Below are positions 10,828-20,756 of a stretch of DNA of 64,000 nucleotides, one piece after another (within the stretch, counting starts at the first letter, position 1; each line of letters starts with the position of its first letter). The DNA comes from Saprospiraceae bacterium (GTDB lineage: Bacteria > Bacteroidota > Bacteroidia > Chitinophagales > Saprospiraceae). The notes below the pieces were generated by a model that saw only the letters and a list, made by a program, of their open reading frames with translations, did not search any database and had not been told where the DNA came from. The stretch spans positions 148,908 to 212,907 of the forward strand of contig JADJWN010000006.1 in assembly GCA_016716335.1 (NCBI GenBank). Direction: 5' to 3'. The position numbers and the translations under genes were made by a program.

Positions 10828-13821
10828 TTAAAATTTAAAATCCAAACCAAACTGCCATGATTTTGAGATGGGATATTGACCGTCGTCAAATCCAACTCTG
10901 AACGGACTACCGGCATTGGCAAATTCCGGGGAATACCCCCTGAAACTCTGTCTTGTCCATAAATTGGTGCCTGAAACATAAAATCTCAGGGATTGAATTT
11001 TCATTTTGTCCAATATGGATTTGGGAAGTGAATAACCCAGAACCAGACTTCTGATTCTGAAGAAGGAACCATCCTGCAGAAATCTGTCGCTCACCCTGTA
11101 ATTGTGGCCACCATTGGTGACACGGGGTTCAGTGGTACTGGGGTTTTGAGGAGTCCAGGCATCGGCCACATGTTTTTCCCAGTTATATACTGCAAAACGG
11201 AATGTTTCCTTGGCATTGAATACCTTATTCCCATGTACACCCAGGAAATCCACGGCAAAATCCAGTCCTTTCCACTCGGCCCCTGCCGATATACCATAGG
11301 TCAGGTAGGGATTGGGGAGCCCAGATATTCTCTGTCTTCAGCATTGAGTTTTCCATCGCCGTTGAGATCTGCAAACCGGATGTCTCCGGGTACTTCATTT
11401 CCAAATTTGGGAGAAGCCGCTATCTCCTCAGCGGATTGAAAAATACCTGCCACTCTGTACCCGTAAAATGCACCGAGCGGTAATCCTACCACCGACCGGG
11501 TAGCCGGTTCGCCATTGATAAATGCGTCGAAAATTTCGGTTTTACCCAATCCTATGTTCAGTACTTCATTTCTTACGGGTGAAAAATTCGCACTGATATT
11601 GTAGCTGAATGTGCCTGATTGCCTCCAGTTGACCATGATATCAAATCCTTTGTTGAGTACCTCTGCGGTATTTACAATAGGATCGCCGGCTGAGCCTACA
11701 TATCCCGGTATGGGTACGGCAGCAATAATATCGAAGGTATGCCGTCTGTACCAGTCAATTTCAATACCCAGACGATCATTCAGAAATCCTGCCTCCATGC
11801 CTATATCCATTTGTCGGGTAGCTTCCCATACGAGATTGGGATTGGTCAGCGATGTCTGGGTTGCACCCTGGTTGATATCTTCTGCAGTGCCAAAGACGGC
11901 ATACAATCCACTATTGATGACTGCACTGGTAGGGTAGGGATTGGGGAAATTCTGATTACCCAGGACACCGTATCCGGCCCTGAATTTCAACCGGTCAAAT
12001 ATATTCAGCTGCTCGGCGAAGTCCTCTGCCGGCATCCCATCCCAGACCGACAGAAGGGAAAGAGGCTGCACGGTTATTTTTTCTGAATATGCTGGACTTG
12101 TCAATTCTCCAGTTGGCAGTGAGCAGATATTTGCCTTTGTAGCCATAATTAAGCCGGAACAATTGAGAGACTGTGGCTCTGTCGCTGGCCCCGTTAAAAT
12201 TCATCTGAGTAGTGTCATTTCCAGCTGAAAGATAAAGAATTTCGTCTGCCGTACCCGGGAAATTTTCTCTGCTGCCTCCAATCCATTCATTCCTGCGCTC
12301 GTCTGCGGCATATCCTGCCATTACATTCAGACTGTGGTCTTTCCATTCTCTGAAATAGTTTAAAGTCTGCTCCCATACCCAGTTTCTCTCCTCATTGAAT
12401 TCGGCATTTACCCTATCATTTCTGTTGAGTTGTGAAGCACTGACCTGAAATACCGGTTCATACCTCCTGCCCTTGCCATTTGCCCTGTCAAATCCGAAAT
12501 TGGTTTTGAAAGTGAAATGCTTCAGAAAGCGGGCTTCACTGTAGATATTACCAAAAAGTCGGTCTGACCAGAAATAATTATTGCTTTTATAAAACTGGTC
12601 TGCTGCCGGATTGGCTATGGCAAGACCAAAAAACGTGGGGTCAGAAAACGTACCGTCTTCCCGCTTGGGAGTGATCACTGGCGGAATCCGGTAGGCACTG
12701 CCTACAACATTAGGCCCGTTGTGACTTTTAGAGGTCGCATAGGAAATATTGGTGCCGATGTTCATCCAGCTGTTGAGTTTATACTCGGTGTTCAATCTGA
12801 ATGTAGCCCGGTCAAAGGCCGTATTTTTCAGTACGCCATCCTGCTTGAAGTAGTTGGTGCTGAAGTTGTAGGACATATTGTCACCGCCTCCCGTTGCACT
12901 TAACTGCACACTGCCTATAGGTGCGGTGCGGAAGATTTCATTCTGCCAATTGGTGCCCTCTCCAAAGACTGTGGGATCGGGATAAAAATTGATACCTCTG
13001 AATTGATTGTAAGCTCGGGCGAATTCAGTACCATTAAGCATTTCAATCTGCCGGATCACCTGTTGATTTCCATAATAACTGGATACGGTGAATTGAGCAT
13101 TTTTTTGTTTTTTACCATTTTTGGTGGTAATGATAATCACACCGTTGGCACCCCTGCTGCCATAAATAGCGGCAGCGGAAGCATCTTTGAGTACTTCGAT
13201 ACTCTCTACATCCTGTGGATTGACAAAGGATGCATCATAAGCCAGCATCCCATCTATTACATACAAAGGGTCTGAGCCGTTGAAAGAGCCAGTTCCTCTG
13301 ATTCTTACTACTGCTCCGGCTCCGGGAGCTCCAGTAGCAGGGGTGACGAACACACCGGGGATTTTACCCTGGAGTGCCTGATCTACATTGGGTGTAGTGA
13401 TGCGCTCCAGCTCACTTCCTTTGAGTGATGAAATAGAACCTGTGACATCACTTTTTCTCTGTACGCCATAGCCCACCACCACGACCTGATCGAGCAGGAC
13501 GCTGGATTCTGCAAGCCTTAAATCCAGTCTTTCGCTGTTTCTGACTGTTACTTCCATATCGGTGTAACCCACATAGGATACAATCAATACCGCACCGACA
13601 CCGGACACTTTCAGTTCAAAGTCCCCGTTATAGTCAGTGATAGTACCATTGGTGGTACCTTTCTCCTGTATGGATGCACCAATCAGTCCCTCTCCGGTTT
13701 TGCTGTCTCTGACACTTCCGGATACGTTAATTTGTCCATAAAGGCTGATGCTGCACATCCAGACACTATAAAACAGCAGATGTGTAAGTGCTTTTTGCCA
13801 TAATTTTGATTTATCATTCAT
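10828..13821 (-). CDS. SusC/RagA-family TonB-dependent glycan transporter (two frame breaks)
   Basis: Three frames join into about 997 residues, the usual SusC length. The order is a signal peptide, a carboxypeptidase-regulatory-like domain (GASIQEKGTTNGTITDYNG), the DQVVVVGYG segment, a plug (LQGKIPGV, LYVIDG, LKDASAAAIYGSRGANGVI) and the barrel ending in the aromatic residue F. The first break is near 12028-12035: removing one base restores WDAAEDFAEQLNIFDRLKFRAGYG. The second is at the GGGG run 11314-11317: adding one base restores GSPNPYLTYGISAG. Because both flanks keep perfect family sequence, I favour sequencing indels over a dead gene. The role is energy-dependent import of oligosaccharides together with the SusD partner downstream. 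Confidence 0.9.
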
Positions 13822-13836
13822 AGGTTCAGGTTTTGA

Positions 13837-16071
13837 TTATTTTGAATATCTGATTCTGATTTTGTTTTGGGTATTGGAGTCGGATCCCACAAAGATGTCA
13901 AATTCTCCCGGCTCTGTCACCCAATGCATATTGCGGTCATAAAAAGCCAGGTCGGCGGGAGTAAGGGTAAAGCGTACGGTTTTTGATTCCCCTTTTTTCA
14001 GGAATATTTTCCGGAATCCTTTCAGTTCTTTCACGGGTCTTGTAACACTGCCCACAAGGTCTCTTACATACAGTTGTACTACTTCTTCACCATCATAATT
14101 ACCTGTATTTTTGACATCCACACTGATGCTGACAGATTGGGAGCCACTGAAGTCTGTCCTGTCTGCTCCGGGCAAACTGTAACTGAATGTCGTGTAGCTC
14201 AATCCATATCCGAAGGCATACAGCGGATCATTGGGTAAATCCAGGTACTTGGTATTCCATTTTGAGTTCGGGTCGAAAGGCCTTCCCGTATTTTTATGAC
14301 TGTAAAATACCGGTATCTGCCCTTCGTGCATGGGAAAACTGATGGGCAATTTTCCGGAAGGATTATAGTCTCCGAATAATATATCGGCCAGTGCATTGCC
14401 TGCCTGAGTACCCAACCACCATGCTTCGAGTACGGCAGCAGATTTTTCATGTACCTTGCTGAGTACCAGGGGCCTTCCGTTCATGACGATCGTGACTACC
14501 GGCTTGCCTGTGGCGCTCAATGCCTCCAGTAATGCCTCCTGTACCCCCGGGATTCTGATCATGGCTTTGGAAGCTGCCTCACCGCTCATATCTTTATGCT
14601 CACCTATGGCGAGTACAATCAAATCTGCACCGGCAGCTGCCCGCAACGCCTCATCAAATCCTGATTTGTTGTCCGAATCGATATCACAGCCTTTCACGTG
14701 TGTGATTTCTATAGCTCCTGAGGCGGGATGGGATTTTATACCTTCAAGCAGACTTACACAATGCCTTCCTTCCCCCGAGGCAGACCAGACTCCCGTGAGA
14801 TTGTCCTTGTCATCGGCCAATGGACCCGCCACCAAAATTTTCCGGACTTTGGCCGGAATGGGTAAGGCCCCATTGTTTTTCAGTAATACCACAGATTTCC
14901 TTGCTACATCTCTCGCAATAGTCAGATGTTCAGGATTCATGATAGTCTGCCGCTCTCTGTCAGGGTTTGAAAATCTGTAAGGATCCTCAAAGAGTCCCAG
15001 TTTTTTCTTGATTTTCAGTATATTTCTGACACTCCGGTCTATATGCTCCATGGTGATCTCTCCGGTTTTCAGCCCCTTTTTAATTTTTTCCTGATAGATA
15101 GCACCCTGCATATCCATATCTACGCCTGCCTGCAATGCCAGTATACCTGCATCTGCCTCATCTGCCACTACACCGTGAGCCACCATTTCATTCATGGAGG
15201 TGTAATCCGTCACGACAAATCCATCAAATTTCCATTCATTGCGCAGGATGTCTGTCAGCAGAAATTTGCTGCCCGAAGCCGGCACACCATCATATTCATT
15301 GAATGAAGTCATCACAGTCAGAGCACCTGCATCTATTGCAGCTTTATAAGGTGGTAAAAATACTTCACGGAGCATCCGCTCACTCATATCTACGGTATTG
15401 TAATCTCTCCCGCCGAATGGAGCTCCATATGCTGCAAAGTGTTTGACACAGGCTATCAAGCGGTCTGCTTTGTCAAAGCTATTGCCCTGAATACCTCTTA
15501 CCCGGGCTTTGGCTATTTCAGAGCCCAGATAAGTATCTTCTCCGGCGCCTTCCATCACACGACCCCATCGGGGATCTCTGGTGATATCTACCATCGGAGC
15601 AAAAGTCCAGTGTAAGCCTGCGGCAGCTCCTTCTTTGGCCATGATGTAGGCTGATTTTTCTATTGCATCCAGATCCCAGCTGGCTGCTTCGCCCAGAGGA
15701 ATCGGAAAAACGGTTTTGTATCCATGTATCACATCGTAGCCAAAGAGCAGGGGTATTTTCAGCCTGCTCTCTTCCATGGCTATTTTTTGCAATCTCGTGG
15801 TAAATGCCACTGTGTGACTGTTGAATAAAGCGCCGCATCTGCCTTTGCGGATATCATCTTCATATCCACCACGGATAGTGGGCCCTGTGGATTCCCAGTC
15901 TGTGGTAAATAAGGTCATCTGACCAAGCTTTTCATCCAGTGTCATTTTACTGATCAGCCCCTCGATAAAGGGATCAGTTGTTGTGTATTTTTGAATTACC
16001 CGGGTTTTTGTACTGCATGATAATATGCTTAGTATTGTCGCCCAAAAGATTACTGAAAATATTCTGTTCAT
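13837..16071 (-). CDS. GH3 beta-glucosidase, lipoprotein
   Basis: The 744-residue product has a lipoprotein signal (lipobox LSILSC), then the GH3 N-terminal barrel (MTLDEKLGQM, PLLFGYDVIHGYKT, FAPMVDITRDPRWGR, VKHFAAYG). The predicted nucleophile Asp sits in GFVVTDYTS. The C-terminal alpha/beta sandwich (SVVLLKNNGALP) and a fibronectin III-like domain follow (VQLYVRDLVGSVTRPVKELKGF). This is the BglX-like full-length layout. The enzyme removes terminal glucose from beta-glucosides. Its start lies 1 base from the stop of the GH144-type gene upstream, so the two are translationally close; beta-1,2-gluco-oligosaccharides are the likely substrate in this setting (inference). Confidence 0.93.
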   Translation of the reverse strand: MNRIFSVIFWATILSILSCSTKTRVIQKYTTTDPFIEGLISKMTLDEKLGQMTLFTTDWESTGPTIRGGYEDDIRKGRCGALFNSHTVAFTTRLQKIAMEESRLKIPLLFGYDVIHGYKTVFPIPLGEAASWDLDAIEKSAYIMAKEGAAAGLHWTFAPMVDITRDPRWGRVMEGAGEDTYLGSEIAKARVRGIQGNSFDKADRLIACVKHFAAYGAPFGGRDYNTVDMSERMLREVFLPPYKAAIDAGALTVMTSFNEYDGVPASGSKFLLTDILRNEWKFDGFVVTDYTSMNEMVAHGVVADEADAGILALQAGVDMDMQGAIYQEKIKKGLKTGEITMEHIDRSVRNILKIKKKLGLFEDPYRFSNPDRERQTIMNPEHLTIARDVARKSVVLLKNNGALPIPAKVRKILVAGPLADDKDNLTGVWSASGEGRHCVSLLEGIKSHPASGAIEITHVKGCDIDSDNKSGFDEALRAAAGADLIVLAIGEHKDMSGEAASKAMIRIPGVQEALLEALSATGKPVVTIVMNGRPLVLSKVHEKSAAVLEAWWLGTQAGNALADILFGDYNPSGKLPISFPMHEGQIPVFYSHKNTGRPFDPNSKWNTKYLDLPNDPLYAFGYGLSYTTFSYSLPGADRTDFSGSQSVSISVDVKNTGNYDGEEVVQLYVRDLVGSVTRPVKELKGFRKIFLKKGESKTVRFTLTPADLAFYDRNMHWVTEPGEFDIFVGSDSNTQNKIRIRYSK

Positions 16072-16072
16072 T

Positions 16073-17455
16073 TTAACTTTTAAGTTTATCTAACCATCCA
16101 CCCTTGAAACCGGCTTTTTTCAGACCGGCTATGATGTAAGGGTTTTTTTTCATGATTTTCCAAAGCAGTTCTGTTTCATGATTCTGAATCTGCAAAAGTA
16201 TTGGACCCTGGTCTATACCGAGATAATCTACATCAAACCATCCTGCGGGATATTTATCATTGGTAAAAGTGAGATTGAAGGCATCTTTAAAACCATATTT
16301 GCCCACCAGATCTTTATTGTATCTCTCCCACATATGTTTCAGGGCATTTTCAGATAGCTCCGGTGTAAATGCAAATGAACCTCCGGCTGCTGTAGGTGCA
16401 ATGGTGCCGTCATCCACTATCTGTACAGCGGATGCTCCACGGGCTCTGTATTCGAAAAAATGACGGGTAATGCCGTTTATATCTTTTGTGAGATTGGCAG
16501 GGCCATCACAGGCAGTTAATCCCCATACATTTTCTGAGTATCCGGCATACTTCCCCGGATTGTCTATGCAGTAGGCTCTGTTGGAAAGGGTGGCCTTTTT
16601 GGAATTTTCGAAATAATCACTCTCCATACTCTGCATCAAACTGTCTCTGATGCCCCTGAAATCAATCCAGATATGACTATACTGGTGACCAAACAATGGG
16701 TCGAACTGCACAAAATATTCACCATAAAAACTGTCAATATCATAGGTGCTGCACCAGGTCTGCCAACAGGATGCGGGGATTGGATGAGTGGGCGAACCCA
16801 TCGCCATTATCAGGAGTATCATAGCTTCATTGTATCCTTTCCAGTCAGATTCGATGAATCCTTTTTCGGGATGCCAGCCCATGGAAAGCCGGTTTTTGTC
16901 ATTGAGCATCCATGCCCAATCCACCCTTTGATACAGGCTGTCTGCCAGTGATTTTATCTTTTTTTCAGTTACATTTTCTTCATCAAAATAACTCATCACC
17001 GATAGTACACCCGCCATAAGCAATCCGGTATCTATGGATGAAAGCTCTACCTGTTTGTACCGGGTAGCATCATCCAGATTGAGAAAATGGTAATAAAATC
17101 CTTTGTATCCACTCACCCCTGACTGTGCTTCGCCCTGTGGTAAGTTCCATAAATATTCCAGAGTAGCAAGAACCCTGCCTGCTCCTTCCTGTCTGGAAAT
17201 ATAACCGTTTTCGATGCCGGCCAGATATGCCGATAATCCGAAACCTGTAGCTGCAATACTCGAAAAAGTTAGGGTAGGATACCTGTCCGGTATCTGATAA
17301 TTTTCCGGATGTGCCAATTCCCAGAAGAAATTGAATGTGCGATGTTTCAATTCATTCCGGTTGTAGGCAGGTTCAGACAGGTTAGAACCGCTTTGACATG
17401 AAAGTAATAAGAAAAAGGCCGGTAAGCATAGTCTCCATGCAATGCCAAAGTTCAT
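16073..17455 (-). CDS. GH144-type glucanase (glycoamylase-like domain), lipoprotein
   Basis: The 460-residue product has a lipoprotein signal (FFLLLSC, Cys20) and a single (alpha/alpha)6-type glycoamylase-like domain. Marks are FNFFWELAHPENYQIPDR, GFGLSAYLAGIENGYISR, YSENVWGLTACDGP and DYLGIDQGPILLQIQNHETELLW. Characterised members of GH144 are endo-beta-1,2-glucanases, so this enzyme probably cuts beta-1,2-glucan into oligosaccharides at the periplasm or outer membrane. It is a lipoprotein, unlike its paralogue at 20757-22619. A hairpin terminator lies just upstream, between this gene and the 1056-residue gene, so it may use its own promoter. Confidence 0.88.
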   Translation of the reverse strand: MNFGIAWRLCLPAFFLLLSCQSGSNLSEPAYNRNELKHRTFNFFWELAHPENYQIPDRYPTLTFSSIAATGFGLSAYLAGIENGYISRQEGAGRVLATLEYLWNLPQGEAQSGVSGYKGFYYHFLNLDDATRYKQVELSSIDTGLLMAGVLSVMSYFDEENVTEKKIKSLADSLYQRVDWAWMLNDKNRLSMGWHPEKGFIESDWKGYNEAMILLIMAMGSPTHPIPASCWQTWCSTYDIDSFYGEYFVQFDPLFGHQYSHIWIDFRGIRDSLMQSMESDYFENSKKATLSNRAYCIDNPGKYAGYSENVWGLTACDGPANLTKDINGITRHFFEYRARGASAVQIVDDGTIAPTAAGGSFAFTPELSENALKHMWERYNKDLVGKYGFKDAFNLTFTNDKYPAGWFDVDYLGIDQGPILLQIQNHETELLWKIMKKNPYIIAGLKKAGFKGGWLDKLKS

Positions 17456-17512
17456 ATCTTCAGGATTAGTGTTGAACCCGAATAATTGTTTTTTCTAACT
17501 CCAGATAAAAAT

Positions 17513-17549
17513 GGAATAAAGAGAACCGGCTGAAAAATGCCGGTTCTCT
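17513..17549 (-). terminator. Hairpin terminator inside the polysaccharide locus
   Basis: A perfect 11-bp stem (17520-17530 with 17539-17549) with an 8-base loop lies just downstream of the 1056-residue gene. On the minus strand it is followed by a weak T-rich tail (TTTATT), so partial read-through is plausible. Confidence 0.75.
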
Positions 17550-17565
17550 CAGACTACATTAACCC

Positions 17566-20500
17566 TTATAATTTTATGAATCTGGCTTTGGAAACCGGCT
17601 TATTATCTGCTGAATATCCTACCAGAATGTAAGCACCTGCATTCAAGGCAGATACATCAATCATCTGAGTTTCCTGTTGATTGTTCAGTACATTCATTAA
17701 TCTGTGTCCCATCAGATTGATGATTTCTGTCCTGGCGATAGCTGAAGCATGATTTACCCGCAATATATCATGTACCGGATTGGGCTGTATCTGCATATCT
17801 GCTATGAGCACCGGATTATCCGTAGATGATATTTCACCGCAATCTCCGCCTTCCAGTTTAATATCATCAAAATAATAAATCACATCTGAAGAAGGTACAC
17901 TGCTGATATCCCAGATCAGGGTAATTCTGGCATACTGACCATCTGTGACTACCGGTGTAGTGCCGAAGTCCCAGGTCAGTTCCTCCCATTGATTGATTTT
18001 TGTATTGGTGACGATATTATCTCCGGACTGTGGTGCACCACCGGGCTTCAGAGGCCTTTCCAGTTTCATGGCGATAGGTACAATTTTGGGAGACCATACC
18101 TTCATCTTTATTTTTTTGGTCACACTGATATCCACATAGGCATCCAGGTCAGTAAACATTCCCTGCCAGGGTTGTTCTCCCGTGGCTTTTTCTACTGCTT
18201 TTCCTACTTTATTTGATCTGTTAATTCCTGATTTATCCGGATTGTCCACCAGTTCAAATGCTCCGGAATCATCAGCCGGGAAGTATCTCCATACAGTATT
18301 GGTGTAAATCGGGTCATCAAAATTCATGATACAACCGGTGTAAGGTGCACGTGCAAAACGGATATTATCTATGTAGTAATCTTCCGGTGCAGTGGTAGAT
18401 ACTCCGCCATTGAAAAACATACATACTCTCCGGTGGTCTTTGCCTTTTTCACCAGAGAAGTCGGCGCTTATCTTTGCCCAGTCGTTGACCACAGTAGCCA
18501 TGGTCCATATTTCTCTGGCAGGACTGCTGCCTCCCTCGAGTTTGAGCAGAATAGGAACATTATTGGCGGGAGCCAGTACCGTGAGTTCAAGCTGGTTGAA
18601 TACATCCAGATTAAGTCCATCCGGAGCATTCAGACAAAGGGCTGCCCAAGGCTCGTTGACCGGATTTTTGTAGAGTCCTACTCTGGTCGAACCATTTACA
18701 GCAGTCTGTTTGGGGTTATTCACCACAGACAGGGCTCCTGCACCTGCGCCATACTGCAGATTTCTCTGACACTCGAAGTCGTCAAGTATATTGAGGTTTT
18801 TCACGACGGTCTCGCAAGGGTCAATGGTAGGAGCACTCTGGTTGAGATTGTCAAAAAAGAACATTGCTCCCGGTTCAGCCACTCCCGGATTGAACAAAAT
18901 CTTCATGGATACCCAGTCGGTGATGGATTTGAATTCTTCAAAATTGAAATTCAGGGTTTCCCAGTTGCCGGGATTTTTCAGATTTCTTTCCACTTGTCTG
19001 TTGCCATTGAGTGCACTTTCCAACTGCATGATGACGGATTTGCTGCCGGCAGGTGCCCATACATCAAGATTATACTGGGGCTTTTCTGAAATATTAAATA
19101 TTCCCGGGGCGACGGCTTCCAAAGTAGAAAACTGGGAAGTTCCCTTGGTGTATTTTCCGACCCTGGATGAAGTGTTGGGGGCGGCAGGAGCGGGATTATT
19201 TACTACCTCAAATCTGCCATGCAGCGCAGCCTGATCATCCAGTGGTGCCCAGGGCAGGAAGGCTCCGTTTTCAAAGTTTTCGATATCGGTGGTGGTTTTT
19301 TCACCCCATTCCATATTGTCTAAATAATATACATCACCTTCCTGTCCATCGTCGCCTGCATTAAAGAAAATGACCAGCTTCTTGTGGCTTGCCAATGCCT
19401 GATCACTGAAGTCCACGGTATATTGTACCCATTGATTGACCTCGGTGATATCTTTCCAGATCTCTTTGGCAGGTGAGGCGCCGCCTTCCAGCTTAAATAA
19501 TACTTTGGTGGCTTTGGCAGACCAAATCTGAGCATTGAGCTGATTGTTTTTAGCAAGGTCTATCGGATTGTGATAGTCGATCAGTAATGCAGCCCAGGGT
19601 TCATTTACCGGGTCATCGTATTTGCCCACTCTTGATGAATTGTTGACTGGGTTGGGTGCCGGATTTTTGACGACACTCAGACGGTCCCATCCGTTGACAT
19701 AGGTAGCATTTCTGTTGCATTCAAAATCGTCTATTACCAGTGGTTTGGGAGTCTGACCTGCGCAGGGACCCTGCGATACAGCATACAAATTGTCAAAATA
19801 GTAAGTATCGGCGCTGGTTTCTACACCCGGATCAAAGAAGATGATAGCTTTAGTCAGGTGCTTGAAGTCTTTGGCCGCTGAAAAATCAAATCTGTATTCC
19901 TGCCATTGATTGGTCAGGCCGATATTGGCAATTTTCTCAATGGGAGGACCTCCGGGACCTTCCAGTTTTAGGAGGATTTGAGATGCTACCGGCGACCACA
20001 CATGGAGTCTGAACTGATTAAGTGTAGAGAGGTCAAAAGGATTGTCTGCACCCCGGTCTGCCAGCAGCAGGCTGTAGGAGTGTTGGCCGGACTTGGTGTA
20101 TTTACCTACTTTCGCAGATCCATTTACTACGTTGGGATCAGGATTGTCCACCGGAGCCTCAAGGGTGCCGTCAAATGCTGTCCAGCCCATTTCGTTTCCG
20201 GTCTCAAATGTTTCATAATCCTCTCTTGCTTCAGTCCCCCTGATGTCATCAAAAAAGAAAGTGCCTTCTCTTGGGGTAGTGAAGGGATTGAATGCAATCA
20301 GGATTTTGGTCAGTGTGGTAAAATTCGCACCCGCAGAAAGGTCGAAAGTGTAATCCACCCACTTTTCAGCTTCAGTAATGTCCACAAATTTTTCCACGGC
20401 TGCTCCGGGACCCTCAAATTTGAGCAATACCCTTGTAGGGGCAAAGGGTGCCCATACTTTCATCCTGAGCAGATTGTTTACACTCAGGTCGGCTGCCTGA

Positions 20501-20736
20501 GGCAAGTCAGTAATGATAAAATTGAAATCGCTGGTGCTGTTGTTCAGCACGGCTCCGACATATTCACTGCCGTTGACAGCGTCTTTGTCAGGATTTGCCA
20601 CAGTACTGAAGGTGGCTCCGTTAATACCGTTCCAGGGAAGGGTAGAGGCGCCACTTTCAAAATCTTCATACACCTGTGCCTGTACAAGGACAAGTGACAC
20701 AAAGAAAAGAATGAGTGTTTGTAAAAATTTCATCAT
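17566..20736 (-). CDS. T9SS-secreted protein of six related jelly-roll-like modules, function unknown
   Basis: The 1056-residue product has a Sec signal peptide (residues 1-20) and six related modules of about 150-160 residues. Each opens with a DFE or FEsG motif plus a Trp (YEDFESG, YETFETG, IDDFECN, IENFENG, LDDFECQ, MNFDDP), then carries NP...N.S..VGKY and KMKVW/LHVWSP, LLKLEG and YYFDDI-type strands. A T9SS type A domain ends it (LQPNPVHDILRV). The pattern resembles galactose-binding-like or carbohydrate-binding modules, but I cannot assign a CBM family and see no catalytic domain. It sits between two GH144-type genes, 20 bases after the first. Surface capture of the polysaccharide is the simplest role (inference). 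Confidence 0.8.
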   Translation of the reverse strand: MMKFLQTLILFFVSLVLVQAQVYEDFESGASTLPWNGINGATFSTVANPDKDAVNGSEYVGAVLNNSTSDFNFIITDLPQAADLSVNNLLRMKVWAPFAPTRVLLKFEGPGAAVEKFVDITEAEKWVDYTFDLSAGANFTTLTKILIAFNPFTTPREGTFFFDDIRGTEAREDYETFETGNEMGWTAFDGTLEAPVDNPDPNVVNGSAKVGKYTKSGQHSYSLLLADRGADNPFDLSTLNQFRLHVWSPVASQILLKLEGPGGPPIEKIANIGLTNQWQEYRFDFSAAKDFKHLTKAIIFFDPGVETSADTYYFDNLYAVSQGPCAGQTPKPLVIDDFECNRNATYVNGWDRLSVVKNPAPNPVNNSSRVGKYDDPVNEPWAALLIDYHNPIDLAKNNQLNAQIWSAKATKVLFKLEGGASPAKEIWKDITEVNQWVQYTVDFSDQALASHKKLVIFFNAGDDGQEGDVYYLDNMEWGEKTTTDIENFENGAFLPWAPLDDQAALHGRFEVVNNPAPAAPNTSSRVGKYTKGTSQFSTLEAVAPGIFNISEKPQYNLDVWAPAGSKSVIMQLESALNGNRQVERNLKNPGNWETLNFNFEEFKSITDWVSMKILFNPGVAEPGAMFFFDNLNQSAPTIDPCETVVKNLNILDDFECQRNLQYGAGAGALSVVNNPKQTAVNGSTRVGLYKNPVNEPWAALCLNAPDGLNLDVFNQLELTVLAPANNVPILLKLEGGSSPAREIWTMATVVNDWAKISADFSGEKGKDHRRVCMFFNGGVSTTAPEDYYIDNIRFARAPYTGCIMNFDDPIYTNTVWRYFPADDSGAFELVDNPDKSGINRSNKVGKAVEKATGEQPWQGMFTDLDAYVDISVTKKIKMKVWSPKIVPIAMKLERPLKPGGAPQSGDNIVTNTKINQWEELTWDFGTTPVVTDGQYARITLIWDISSVPSSDVIYYFDDIKLEGGDCGEISSTDNPVLIADMQIQPNPVHDILRVNHASAIARTEIINLMGHRLMNVLNNQQETQMIDVSALNAGAYILVGYSADNKPVSKARFIKL

Positions 20737-20756
20737 TTCATTTAGTTTGATGGTGA

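Noticed and set aside
10828..13821. Three separate genes in the SusC region
   Set aside because: The three frames are consecutive parts of one SusC sequence with no internal start or family boundary.
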